DNA of 61,282 nt from QAMH01 sp964435565 (lineage in GTDB: Bacteria > Actinomycetota > Coriobacteriia > Coriobacteriales > QAMH01), in assembly GCA_964435565.1 (NCBI GenBank), contig CAYSZR010000004.1, positions 1 through 61,282 of the forward strand, in the 5' to 3' direction. Positions 8,667 through 17,178 of the stretch are shown piece after piece. The notes below the pieces were generated by a model. It had not been told where the DNA came from, searched no databases, and was given only the letters and a program-made list of their open reading frames with translations. The stretch's first letter is position 1. Each line of letters opens with the position of its first letter. Both the position numbers and the translations under genes were made by a program.

Positions 8667-9824
8667 ATGGCTATCGATGTGGACAAGGTCAGCAAGCTTG
8701 GCTTCGGGTGCATGCGTTTCAAGGGACGCGAGGATAACACCATCGATATTGAATACACCAAGCAGATGGTTGATTGCTATATGCAGGCCGGTGGCAATTA
8801 TTTCGATACGGCGTGGGCTTATCCCAACAGCGAAGACGCCTTGCGCCAGGCGCTCGTCGAGCGCTATCCCCGTGACTCGTTCTTTATCGCCGATAAATGT
8901 GTCGCATGGGTCCATTGCGAAAGCGTCGATGATCTTGAGCGACAGCTTCAAGAATCGCTGGCCAATCTGGGCGTGGATTATTTCGATGTCTACCTCATGC
9001 ACAATTTGGGTGGTAAACGGACCGATGCCTTCGAGCGACTCGATACCTGGGAGTTCATGAAATCGGTCAAGGAGCGCGGCCTGGCACGGCATATCGGCTT
9101 TTCAGCGCATTGCACGCCACGGGAACTCGAAGGTTTTCTCGATGCGTATCCAGATGCGGAGCTCGTGCAACTGCAGATAAACTACCTCGATTGGGACAGT
9201 CCCTCGTTCCAAGAGCGGGCGTGCGTAGAGCTTGCGCAGGCGCGGGGCAAAACCCTCGTTGCGATGGAACCGGTTAAGGGAGGCATTCTTGCCAATCCTC
9301 CTCAGGCGGTCAAAGATATTATCGATGCCGGCCTGCCCGATGATTCGTATGCGACGGCTGCGCTTCGTTTCGCGGCAAGCGCCAGCGGTGTCATGACGGT
9401 GCTTTCCGGAATGAATTCGATTGAACAGGTCGAAGAGAACTGTCGTGCTTTTTCTACGTTCGAACCGATGTCGGAAGACGAGCGCGCGATTATCGCACGG
9501 GCGCAAAAAGCCATGGAGACCAGCGGCATTATACCGTGCACGGGCTGCGATTATTGTGCGAAGGTCTGCCCTGAAGACATCGGTATCTCGGGGTCGCTTG
9601 AGGCGCTGAACTACTACATCAACTTTGGCGATGCGCAGGCGGCTGCCTATCAGCTCGGGTTTATCGTGCGATTCAACGCGGGCAAGAAGATGATCGATCA
9701 ATGTATCCAGTGTGGCGCCTGCGAACAGGCATGTCCGCAGAACATTAAGATTCTCGATTGTTTCGAGCGTATCAAGCAAGACGTTATCCCGTATGGCAAG
9801 CCTGTCGTGCTCATGAAGTCATAA
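8667..9824 (+). CDS. Aldo/keto reductase with C-terminal ferredoxin domain
   Basis: This 385-residue two-part protein starts with an aldo/keto reductase barrel (residues 1-290). It keeps the expected active-site residues in FDTAWAY (Asp and Tyr), FIADKC (Lys) and VYLMHN (His). From about residue 290 it carries two four-cysteine motifs, CTGCDYCAKVCP and CIQCGACEQACP, each able to hold a [4Fe-4S] cluster. Such fusions are common in anaerobes and probably link carbonyl or diol chemistry to ferredoxin-level electrons. AAGGGG precedes the ATG. It follows the PucR-type regulator and precedes a lactate permease. The substrate cannot be inferred. Confidence 0.85.
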   Translation: MAIDVDKVSKLGFGCMRFKGREDNTIDIEYTKQMVDCYMQAGGNYFDTAWAYPNSEDALRQALVERYPRDSFFIADKCVAWVHCESVDDLERQLQESLANLGVDYFDVYLMHNLGGKRTDAFERLDTWEFMKSVKERGLARHIGFSAHCTPRELEGFLDAYPDAELVQLQINYLDWDSPSFQERACVELAQARGKTLVAMEPVKGGILANPPQAVKDIIDAGLPDDSYATAALRFAASASGVMTVLSGMNSIEQVEENCRAFSTFEPMSEDERAIIARAQKAMETSGIIPCTGCDYCAKVCPEDIGISGSLEALNYYINFGDAQAAAYQLGFIVRFNAGKKMIDQCIQCGACEQACPQNIKILDCFERIKQDVIPYGKPVVLMKS

Positions 9825-9945
9825 GGTGATTCGCCAATCATTCAATGCCGTATCCGAATTGGATAGGGATTCATAGTGGAGTCGGCGCTTTTCGCCTGAT
9901 ACCATCCGCGCGGGATATTTTCGCATGGCATAGGAGAGGATACGT

Positions 9946-11625
9946 ATGTTTGCTGCCACGCTTGACCCAATCGCTGGGAATCTGGGCTTATCGGCACTTG
10001 TCGCTTGTGTGCCGCTTCTTTCCTTCTTCATCTTGCTCGTTGGATTTAGATTACGCGCCCATGTATCGGCTGCTGTCGCTTTGCTCGTCGCTTTACTTGT
10101 CGCGTGCATTGGTTTTCAAATGCCGGCGTTGCTCGCCTTCATGTCTGCGTTGCAGGGAGCTGCGTTCGGCGCGTTTCCCATCGTGTTTATCATCTGCTTG
10201 GCCGTATGGTTCTATCAGGTGACCGTAGTCTCGGGTCGATCCGAGGATTTGCGCCGGTTCTTCGATTCCGTTGGTGGCGGAGATATTCGTATCCAGGCGA
10301 TGCTCGTTGCATTTTGCTTCGGGGGCTTGCTCGAGGCGCTTGCGGGTTTTGGCGCGCCCATAGCGGTTACCGCCGCGATGATTCTGGCGCTTGGCGTGAA
10401 GCCCAAGCGTGCAGCTCTTGCCGTCATGCTAGCTAATACCGCCCCCGTTGCCTATGGTGCGGTCGGCACGCCTATAACTACCGCTGGAACTATGGTTGCT
10501 GGGGGAGACATCACGGCTGCGACGCAGACCGCTCAGCATGTCGCCGCTATCGTCGGCCATCAGGCCCCGCTGTTTGCGGCTATCGTTCCGCTTATCCTCG
10601 TCATCATCCTCGATGGCAAGCAGGGCGCGCGCGATTGCTGGCAGCCTTGCATGGTCGTCGGTCTTTCCTTTGCCATTATGCAGTGGTGGTGCTCGAACTA
10701 TTTTGCGTTCGAGCTGACGGATGTCATCGCATCTCTTGTGGGCATGGGCGCTCTGGTCGTTTTCATGCGGTTTTGGAAGCCCCGTCACGTGGGGGAAGTT
10801 CGCGAGCGTTTTGGTCTTGAACCTCTTGATCCCAATGCGCCATCCGAGCTTACGGGCAAACGTACGGCTATGGCGCTTGCTCCTTATGCGATCGTCGTCG
10901 TGGTCTTTGCAGTTTGCAAACTCGGTATCCCCAAGATGCTCTCTGTAACCGATATCAAGATCGCCTGGCCGTTTATTTCGGGCGGCAATGTGCTTTCGGC
11001 CGCAGGCGCTGACCCGGGAACGGTGTTCAATCTCAATTTGCTGTCGAATCCCGGCACCATGTTGCTTGTTGCCGGTATCGTTTCTGCCCTGCTCTATACG
11101 CTGTGCACTGAAAACGGTCGATATAAGATGGGTATGGGTGCGGCTTTAAAGGAACTTGGCAAGACGGCGTACAGCATGCGTATGGCTGGTCTGACTATCG
11201 TGCTCGTCTTGTCGTTGGCCTATGTCATGAACTTTTCGGGCCAGACTATCTCGATCGGTCAGTTTCTAGCGGGCTCGGGCCCGGTATTCCCTGTCATTTC
11301 GCCCGTGCTTGGCTGGGTCGGCACGGCAGTCACCGGATCAGACACCTCTGCAAATGCCCTGTTTGCGGGTCTGCAATATTCGGCGGCCATGGCAAATCCC
11401 GCTCTTGCGGGTGTCACCCCCGATCTTTTCCTGGCGGCCAATACCATGGGCGGCGTCGTGGGCAAGATGATCTCGCCGCAGTCATTGGCCATCGCGGGTG
11501 TTGCAACGGGTGAAAGGGAAGGCGATATCATGCGCGAGGTCTTGCCATGGTCCATTGCTTTCCTTGTCGGCACGTGTCTGCTTGTCTTTTTGCAGTCAAG
11601 TCTGCTCGCGTTCACATTGCCTTAG
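9946..11625 (+). CDS. lctP: LctP-family L-lactate/glycolate permease
   Basis: This 559-residue protein has about twelve to fourteen hydrophobic helices. It carries LctP-family signatures including FGGLLEALAGFGAPIAVTAA, NTAPVAYGAVGTPI, and the late GSDTSANALFAGLQ and NTMGGVVGKMISPQSLAIA. The family carries lactate or glycolate with protons across the cytoplasmic membrane. The ATG at 9946 follows GGAGAGGA. A 121 bp gap separates it from the aldo/keto reductase, so it may have its own promoter. It converges on the hydrolase pair at 11657, and I see no clear terminator in the 31 bp between them. Confidence 0.9.
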   Translation: MFAATLDPIAGNLGLSALVACVPLLSFFILLVGFRLRAHVSAAVALLVALLVACIGFQMPALLAFMSALQGAAFGAFPIVFIICLAVWFYQVTVVSGRSEDLRRFFDSVGGGDIRIQAMLVAFCFGGLLEALAGFGAPIAVTAAMILALGVKPKRAALAVMLANTAPVAYGAVGTPITTAGTMVAGGDITAATQTAQHVAAIVGHQAPLFAAIVPLILVIILDGKQGARDCWQPCMVVGLSFAIMQWWCSNYFAFELTDVIASLVGMGALVVFMRFWKPRHVGEVRERFGLEPLDPNAPSELTGKRTAMALAPYAIVVVVFAVCKLGIPKMLSVTDIKIAWPFISGGNVLSAAGADPGTVFNLNLLSNPGTMLLVAGIVSALLYTLCTENGRYKMGMGAALKELGKTAYSMRMAGLTIVLVLSLAYVMNFSGQTISIGQFLAGSGPVFPVISPVLGWVGTAVTGSDTSANALFAGLQYSAAMANPALAGVTPDLFLAANTMGGVVGKMISPQSLAIAGVATGEREGDIMREVLPWSIAFLVGTCLLVFLQSSLLAFTLP

Positions 11626-11656
11626 GCACGTGGATATATGCGCGATGTGATGCGGA

Positions 11657-12436
11657 TCAGTCCGATGTAGAAACCGTTTGGATGAAGCGCTCGATTTCTT
11701 CGAGGATATCCATGCGTTGCTTGCCAAAGAATCCGTGCTTGGCATCTGGCACCACATGTAGCGTAGCATGGGGAAAGGTCTCTGCAGCCCGTTGCGCATA
11801 GCTCAGGGGCACGATGCTGTCTAGGTCTCCGTGGAATATAAGCACCTCGCCAGCATAGTCTTCCATATGCTCGAAGACGTCGTAGTCAAATGCATCGAGG
11901 GCGTAGATACGTCCCAGAGGTTGCCACATGGCGTAAGCTTCGGGGACGTTTTCAGGAGTGCCGAAGAGCCTGATAGTGACATCGCGTATGCCAAGAGCGG
12001 GATAGAGAAGGATGAGGCCCTTTATATCTTGGGGACGTTCGTCTGCGAGCATGATGGAAACCATTCCGCCTTGGCTTTGCCCCATCAGGAAAATGTTGTC
12101 TTCATCTGTCTCGGGCAGCGCCGCTATAGTGTCGAACACGGCTTCAAGGTCTGCCTTTTGCGTCTGAATAGAGGACCGTGTCGTTTCGCTCGTGCTCAGC
12201 GAGTCAGGTGAGCCTCCGCAGAAATCGAAAGCGTAGGAAACGAATCCAGCTTTTGCCAGTTCACGTGCATATTCGCCGCTATCGTGGTAAGTCCCTCCCA
12301 GATGATGCGAACAGATGGCCGCAGGGCGCGGTGCCGTGTTATCGCGGGGAACAAACAGCTTGCCAAATATGCGCTCGCCGTCATGTTCGACCCAGAGCGT
12401 GCGTTCTTCGACCGATTTGCTTGCGTTGATTTCCAT
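11657..12436 (-). CDS. Alpha/beta hydrolase (dienelactone hydrolase/esterase type)
   Basis: This 259-residue cytoplasmic alpha/beta hydrolase has the nucleophile elbow GQSQGG (Ser near residue 142), an acid residue in FHGDLDSIVP and the catalytic His in DAKHGFFG near the C-terminus. The triad is complete. The family covers esterases, acyl hydrolases and peptidases, so the substrate is open. Its ATG overlaps the stop codon of the upstream hydrolase (TAATG), so the two are translationally coupled. Confidence 0.85.
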   Translation of the reverse strand: MEINASKSVEERTLWVEHDGERIFGKLFVPRDNTAPRPAAICSHHLGGTYHDSGEYARELAKAGFVSYAFDFCGGSPDSLSTSETTRSSIQTQKADLEAVFDTIAALPETDEDNIFLMGQSQGGMVSIMLADERPQDIKGLILLYPALGIRDVTIRLFGTPENVPEAYAMWQPLGRIYALDAFDYDVFEHMEDYAGEVLIFHGDLDSIVPLSYAQRAAETFPHATLHVVPDAKHGFFGKQRMDILEEIERFIQTVSTSD

Positions 12437-13599
12437 TACGAGGATTGCCCGCCTGGCTGTTCGGAATCGGAGATGTCTTCTTCTGCCTGGTCGTTTCTGA
12501 TTTGTCCGATAGCCGTGTCTTTGAAGCTGCCGAATATGCTGCCTGCCATAAGCAGTATCTGAGCGCGCAGCGTCGGGTCGAGCTGTATAGCCGCTTGCGC
12601 CATAGCGCGCAGATAGGCCATCTGGTCGTCTTGGAGGTCGGCCCAGTTCGTCATTCCCGTCGATTCGAAGATGTCAAAGACGGTGTCCAGAAATGTCTTG
12701 CGCTGCTCAGGGGTGAAGCTCATGCCCCACGAGACGACCGCTTCGGAAATAATCTGCGTGCGCGAGGAAAGGCCCGCGGCAGGGACGAAGGTGGTATCGG
12801 ACACGAGCCAGTTGGTAGGTGCATGCTGCGCGAAAAGAGCGCTCTTGGCTTCGACGACGGAATAATCGTTCCGCTTTTCCATGAGCATGCCGAAAATGCT
12901 TTCGACAGGGACGGTCTTGTGCAGGAGTCGGCGGAACGCGGAATTATTCATTCGGGGGCTTACGTCTTCGTAGAAACTTGGGCCGTCATGGTTGTATACG
13001 CACCGTATCAGGGAATATGTCTCGTCGCTACAGGTCAGCGCGGCATATTCGGCAAGATTGCCGCCTTTGCTGTGCCCACCCACATAGAAGCGTTTTGCAA
13101 TGCCCAGGCTCGCTATGCGTTCGAGGTAGTCCCGTGCTTCAATTTGTCCGGGAGTAGAGACCAGAAACGAGAGGTTGAAGTCTTCTTTCCACCCCACAAG
13201 CGTGTTGTCGGTGCCGCGATATGCGATATAGACGCTCTTGTCAGGCAATAGAAAGGAAAGCGCGGCAAATTGCTTTTCCTGTACGGGGTCGAGGTCGTCG
13301 ACGAGGACTCCGCAGCTTAAGTCCATAAAACGTCTTGATGCCAAGAGCGCCGACAGCAACGCGTCGCCATGGTAGTTTTGAAGCCAGGATTTACCGAAAA
13401 GCTTGTCGCGCGCAATGCCCGTGAGCGCCACGGGAAGTGCGACGAATTCATTTGAATCCGGCGCAAGGCGGCCGATGACCCCCTCTTGGAGCTGGAAATA
13501 TGCGATGGTGGAAAGTATCAGACTATCGACATCGCCAAAGGGGAGCTCTTCGAATGTCTCTTGATGCTCTAGCAAGTAGTCGGTGATGGTCTTTTCCAT
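12436..13599 (-). CDS. DUF2974 / Mbeg1-like lipase-fold protein
   Basis: This 387-residue protein resembles the DUF2974 (Mbeg1-like) group of lipase-fold proteins. It has VYIAYRGTDNTLVGWKEDFN before the strand that leads to the nucleophile motif GGHSKGGNLAEYAA. HSKGG is the family's variant of G-x-S-x-G. A conserved NHDGPSF segment follows. The C-terminal 60 residues (IRNDQAEEDISDSEQPGG) are low complexity. No signal peptide or membrane helix is evident. It is translationally coupled to the downstream hydrolase gene through TAATG. The substrate is unknown; the family is predicted to act on lipids or esters. Confidence 0.75.
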   Translation of the reverse strand: MEKTITDYLLEHQETFEELPFGDVDSLILSTIAYFQLQEGVIGRLAPDSNEFVALPVALTGIARDKLFGKSWLQNYHGDALLSALLASRRFMDLSCGVLVDDLDPVQEKQFAALSFLLPDKSVYIAYRGTDNTLVGWKEDFNLSFLVSTPGQIEARDYLERIASLGIAKRFYVGGHSKGGNLAEYAALTCSDETYSLIRCVYNHDGPSFYEDVSPRMNNSAFRRLLHKTVPVESIFGMLMEKRNDYSVVEAKSALFAQHAPTNWLVSDTTFVPAAGLSSRTQIISEAVVSWGMSFTPEQRKTFLDTVFDIFESTGMTNWADLQDDQMAYLRAMAQAAIQLDPTLRAQILLMAGSIFGSFKDTAIGQIRNDQAEEDISDSEQPGGQSS

Positions 13600-13654
13600 A
13601 GTGCCCCCTGTCTGCGATCGGCCTACAAGCGCGAGACGTGCTTTGCCAAATCTA

Positions 13655-14194
13655 TCAAAACGTTTTCACCTGAACGAGCGAGTAGAATTCGGCATCGGTT
13701 ACCTTGGTGATTACCGCACGCGGGTCAAAGGCCGTAAGCTCGAGCAGAAAGCCCAGGCCTGCGACTTTCGCACCCGCTCGTTGGGCAAGTTTGACGCTTG
13801 CGGCAGCAGTGCCGCCAGTGGCGATCAGATCATCTACGATCAGCACGACATCGTCGGCATTCAGCGCGTCTTTGTGGATTTCGAGCTTGTCGGTGCCATA
13901 TTCGAGTGCATATTCTTGTTCATAGCATTCACGCGGCAGCTTTCCCGGCTTGCGGGCGGGCACGAATCCGGCGCCCAGCTTGTATGCGACGGGTGCGCCG
14001 ATCATGAATCCGCGTGCTTCCGTGCCTAGAATTTTGGTGATGCCAGCGTGTGCGAAGTGCGTGGCGATATTGTCGATGCACGCGGCAAAGCCGTTGTGGT
14101 CGGCAAGTAGGGGCGTGATGTCTTTAAAGACGATGCCCGGTTTCGGGTAGTCGGGGATATCGATAATGAGGTGCTCGTAATCGAAGGTGCTCAT
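13655..14194 (-). CDS. apt: Adenine phosphoribosyltransferase
   Basis: This 179-residue enzyme converts adenine and PRPP to AMP in purine salvage. The length is typical for Apt. The PRPP-binding motif VVLIVDDLIATGGTA lies at about residues 117-131. The N-terminal segment PDYPKPGIVFKDITPLL and TEARGFMIG are characteristic of Apt. It is a minus-strand gene between the DUF2974 gene and birA, with 55 bp on each side, and may be monocistronic or part of a loose operon. Confidence 0.95.
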   Translation of the reverse strand: MSTFDYEHLIIDIPDYPKPGIVFKDITPLLADHNGFAACIDNIATHFAHAGITKILGTEARGFMIGAPVAYKLGAGFVPARKPGKLPRECYEQEYALEYGTDKLEIHKDALNADDVVLIVDDLIATGGTAAASVKLAQRAGAKVAGLGFLLELTAFDPRAVITKVTDAEFYSLVQVKTF

Positions 14195-14249
14195 GAAAGC
14201 GATGCCTTTCTGTGGTGTTGCAGTGATTTCATTTTAACGCAGCAAAGCG

Positions 14250-15239
14250 TTACCCAAGCTGACTTGAGGCGATATGAACGTCTGCGCTGGCAAGCGATCG
14301 TTCTTCTCCGCTGTCAAGGCGTACGCGCAAGGTCAGGTCGTCGTTAATACCGCACACCAACGCTTCGAAGCTGTCACGCCCGGTCTCTATCTGCACGCGC
14401 TTGCCATCGAGCAAGGAACGCGCGCGGTATTCGGCAAGGTGCGGCTTTTCGAATACACGATCATAGCGTTGCATAAAGGCGTTTACCGTACTGGCGACAA
14501 GATGGGCGCGCAGGTCGTCTGTATCGACAGAAGCGTTTGTTATGGCTCCCGCAATACCATCTGCGCTTGGGTTGAATCCGCCTTTGGGCTGCAGGACGTT
14601 GATGCCGATGCCGACGACCGCATATGAGAGTGCTTGCGATTCGGCATCGAATGCGGCCTCGGTCAAGATGCCGCTTACCTTGCGGTTGCCAACGAAGATG
14701 TCGTTGACCCATTTGATCTTCGCCGTGCAGTTCGTATGTGCATCGATTGCCTCGGCTACACAGCATGCCGCATAGCTTGTGATGAATACGATATCGCTTA
14801 AGGCAAAACGGGGACGCAAGATGAGGCTGAAATAGACGCCGCTGCCTGCGGGTGAAAGGAACATCCGGCCCCGTCTTCCCCTGCCGGCCGTCTGTTCGTT
14901 TGCGACGACAAGCGTGCCTTCCGGTGCGCCTGCTTCGGCAAGAGCCTTTGCGCGTGCGTTCGTCGAGTCGATGCGATCGTGATATTCAAGATCGATATGT
15001 TCGTTGGCAAGGTAGTGCATGATGCTTGCGGCTGAGAGGATACTTGTTTCAGGAGAAAGGCGGTAGCCCCTACCGGCCGTGCTCTCGATTGCGTATCCGT
15101 CTTCGCGCAACGATTGAATCGCCTTCCACACGCTATTGCGGGAAACATTCATTTGGCGCGCGAGCTGCTCTCCAGAGACATAGTCGCCCTTATTGCCCTC
15201 GAGGCAGAAGATCGCGCGTTCTTTTGATGTCATTTCCAT
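14250..15239 (-). CDS. birA: Bifunctional biotin-protein ligase / biotin operon repressor
   Basis: This 329-residue class II BirA attaches biotin to carboxyl-carrier proteins and can repress biotin genes. Residues 5-55 form a helix-turn-helix (SGEQLARQMNVSRNSVWKAI). The catalytic domain has the biotin-AMP loop GRGRRGR and the lysine-containing KWVNDIFV. The C-terminal SH3-like domain includes the VRLDSGEERSLASADVHI segment. The start is ambiguous between two ATG codons six bases apart (15239 and 15233), and no strong ribosome binding site is visible. Its neighbour is bioY, which has a BirA-like operator upstream. This supports a regulatory as well as an enzymatic role. Confidence 0.93.
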   Translation of the reverse strand: MEMTSKERAIFCLEGNKGDYVSGEQLARQMNVSRNSVWKAIQSLREDGYAIESTAGRGYRLSPETSILSAASIMHYLANEHIDLEYHDRIDSTNARAKALAEAGAPEGTLVVANEQTAGRGRRGRMFLSPAGSGVYFSLILRPRFALSDIVFITSYAACCVAEAIDAHTNCTAKIKWVNDIFVGNRKVSGILTEAAFDAESQALSYAVVGIGINVLQPKGGFNPSADGIAGAITNASVDTDDLRAHLVASTVNAFMQRYDRVFEKPHLAEYRARSLLDGKRVQIETGRDSFEALVCGINDDLTLRVRLDSGEERSLASADVHIASSQLG

Positions 15240-15302
15240 AGGCAGCAGGGTAGCACGAACGATTCGTCGTCTGTCTGATAATCCATTGTCGATGCAGACG
15301 TC

Positions 15303-15860
15303 CTAGGCCGATTGTGTCTGCGTGCCCATACCCTTGCGCACGCCGTTGGCAACGATGATCGACAGCACGGCTTTTCCGCAGTCAATAACGATGAACGGGG
15401 CATCTGCCATGAGAAATGCACTTAATGGGTCGCTTGCGGTTACGAGCATGAACCACAGCCATCCAAGGACGTCCGAAATCACGATGATGCTGAGGGCGGC
15501 GATCGCATCGCAGATTGGCTGGCGTATCGAATGACGTTCGAGTGCGCCGCGAAGGGAGCTTGCGATAAGAACGCCGACAAAATAGCTGATCAGAAACCCT
15601 CCCGTCGGCCCCAGGATTTTTCCGAACCCACCGGTCATGCTGGAGAAGACGGGAAGACCGATAGACCCCATGACCAGGTAGGCTCCAGTGGTGAGTGCCG
15701 CCTCTTTGGGGGTGAGCAACAAGGCGATGAGAATGACGACGGCGGTTTGCAGGGTGAAGGGTACCGGACCTAAGGGGATGGTAAAAAAGCAGGAGACGAC
15801 AAGCAATGCGATAAGCAGCCCGCATAATACGAGGCTGCGCGTTGAAACGGTTTGTGGCAC
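15303..15860 (-). CDS. bioY: Biotin transporter BioY (substrate-binding S component)
   Basis: This 185-residue hydrophobic protein has about six helices. BioY signatures include FFTIPLGPVPFTLQTAVV near residue 26 and GPTGGFLISYFVG near residue 85. BioY binds biotin and works alone or with the energy-coupling factor modules. The GTG start at 15860 follows GAGGG. The inverted repeat at 15882-15912 directly upstream looks like a BirA operator. It lies upstream of birA on the same strand, with 63 bp between them. No bio biosynthesis genes are in the window, which suggests uptake is important. Confidence 0.93.
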   Translation of the reverse strand: MPQTVSTRSLVLCGLLIALLVVSCFFTIPLGPVPFTLQTAVVILIALLLTPKEAALTTGAYLVMGSIGLPVFSSMTGGFGKILGPTGGFLISYFVGVLIASSLRGALERHSIRQPICDAIAALSIIVISDVLGWLWFMLVTASDPLSAFLMADAPFIVIDCGKAVLSIIVANGVRKGMGTQTQSA

Positions 15861-15881
15861 GGATCCCTCTTCTCTAACGAA

Positions 15882-15912
15882 TTGTCACCCAAAAATACTA
15901 GAAGGGTGACAG
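15882..15912 (-). promoter_or_regulatory. Probable BirA operator upstream of bioY
   Basis: The inverted repeat TTGTCACCC-(13 nt)-GGGTGACAG lies 22 bp upstream of the bioY start. Counted from the inner CC/GG, the spacing is 15, as in BirA sites of the TTGTnAACC-(14 to 16)-GGTTnACAA type. The arms differ from the E. coli and Bacillus consensus at a few bases. The regulator encoded next door has an intact DNA-binding domain. Assignment is by dyad, spacing and context. Confidence 0.75.
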
Positions 15913-15938
15913 TACGTCAACTGCCAGCACAAACGCCC

Positions 15939-15982
15939 CAACAATGCGGGTTGCCTTTGGTTGCTGACCCTTTGGTTGCTGC
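15939..15982 (+). repeat. Degenerate copy of the GTAG-type intergenic palindromic repeat
   Basis: The sequence caatgcgggttgcctttgg-ttgctgacc-ctttggttgctg matches, with several changes, the layout of the copy at 57535-57585 (GCAATAAGGGTAGCCTTTGATTGCTGACC then TTGATTGCTGAAG). It lies directly after the azlD stop codon on the minus strand and upstream of bioY. It is the most diverged member seen here. Confidence 0.5.
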
Positions 15983-16306
15983 TCAGATCAGCATGAGCAG
16001 GGCATATGAGCCGACGCCTACGACGATGCACCAAACAAGGGATTTGGTCTTATAGCCCACAGCAAAGACAAGGATGGCAGCGATGAATGGAATCGCTGCG
16101 GGCCAGATTCCATTGACGAATGCGTCCGGCTTGATCAGGTCATTTGCAATCAATGCTGCAAACGTGGCTGGCGGGATAAGGTTGAGTAGCCGCACGGCGT
16201 TGTCGGGAAGTTCGCGCCCCTTCAAGGCAAATACGGGAATGACACGACACGCAAGCATCGTTATCGCACAGCATAGCGTGATGATGGCAAACGATACCCA
16301 GCTCAT
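15983..16306 (-). CDS. azlD: AzlD-family branched-chain amino acid export subunit
   Basis: This 107-residue membrane protein has about four hydrophobic helices and the AzlD-type motif RVIPVFALKGRELPD near residue 22. AzlD works with AzlC to export branched-chain amino acids or analogues. Its ATG overlaps the azlC stop (ATGA), so the two are translationally coupled, as expected for this pair. Confidence 0.88.
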   Translation of the reverse strand: MSWVSFAIITLCCAITMLACRVIPVFALKGRELPDNAVRLLNLIPPATFAALIANDLIKPDAFVNGIWPAAIPFIAAILVFAVGYKTKSLVWCIVVGVGSYALLMLI

Positions 16307-16995
16307 GAACGCTCACCTCGCGCTTTAAGGCTCGCATATGCATATCCGGCTGCCATACCCGCAAGTGCGCCCAGAAGAATTGCGGGCCCCGTCAGCCCGA
16401 TGAGTTTACAAAGAAGTACGCCCACGACGGCTGTCAAGACGGTGATGACATTTGTTATCTCTACTTTCTGCATGCACAGAAGACAGATGAAAATCGATGT
16501 CATGGCAAATGATGCGATTGCAGTTGGAACAGAAACAAGACTGCCGACGAGCGTGCCTGCCACACACGAAAGCGCCCAAGAAGTCTGACTGCACAGATTG
16601 ACGACGGTCGCTCGGCGTACATCCCAAGAACCATTCTCGAAACGGGCAAGATTGACCCCGAAGCTTTCATCGGTGACCGTTGCTCCGAATAGGAAGACCA
16701 GGCGTTTGCTGGCTGATTCGCAAAAGCGGGAAAGTGACGCGCCATAGAGCATCTGGCGCGAATTGACCAGCGTGACGCTTGCGATGATAGAGACGATGGG
16801 TCCACCGGCGAGCCACATGTTGGGAATCATGTACTGGCCTGCGCCCGAATAAAACAATGCGGACATGATAAGGACCATCACCCAGCTCATGCCAGCTTGC
16901 TGACAGAGCAATCCACAGGGTAGCCCCAACACGACATAGCCTGCCATGATAGGCAGCGCAGCCTTGCATCCATCTGTAAAAGCTTCTCTATCCAT
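16303..16995 (-). CDS. azlC: AzlC-family branched-chain amino acid exporter
   Basis: This protein of about 230 residues matches AzlC: FTDGCKAALPIMAGYVVLGLPCG at the N-terminus and GATVTDESFGVNL in the middle, with about five to seven helices. AzlC and AzlD form an efflux system for branched-chain amino acids. I chose the ATG at 16995 (MDREAF) because it gives the usual family length. The frame stays open to a GTG at 17082, and neither start has a clear ribosome binding site. The azlD gene overlaps its 3' end. Confidence 0.85.
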   Translation of the reverse strand: MDREAFTDGCKAALPIMAGYVVLGLPCGLLCQQAGMSWVMVLIMSALFYSGAGQYMIPNMWLAGGPIVSIIASVTLVNSRQMLYGASLSRFCESASKRLVFLFGATVTDESFGVNLARFENGSWDVRRATVVNLCSQTSWALSCVAGTLVGSLVSVPTAIASFAMTSIFICLLCMQKVEITNVITVLTAVVGVLLCKLIGLTGPAILLGALAGMAAGYAYASLKARGERS

Positions 16996-17178
16996 GGGAT
17001 TTCTGATGATAACAGCTTTGCGGCATGCGAGAAGTCGAGTTTGGGCGACGGATTGGGCATCTTGGGGCAATTCTATTGTCACAGCCGTGTGAAATTCTAG
17101 TAGGATGGATACGTCCAGATTCTCGTAAACAAACTGTCAACGTGTAATGCGGGGTTTTCGACTGTTGAGAAGGTTGCC

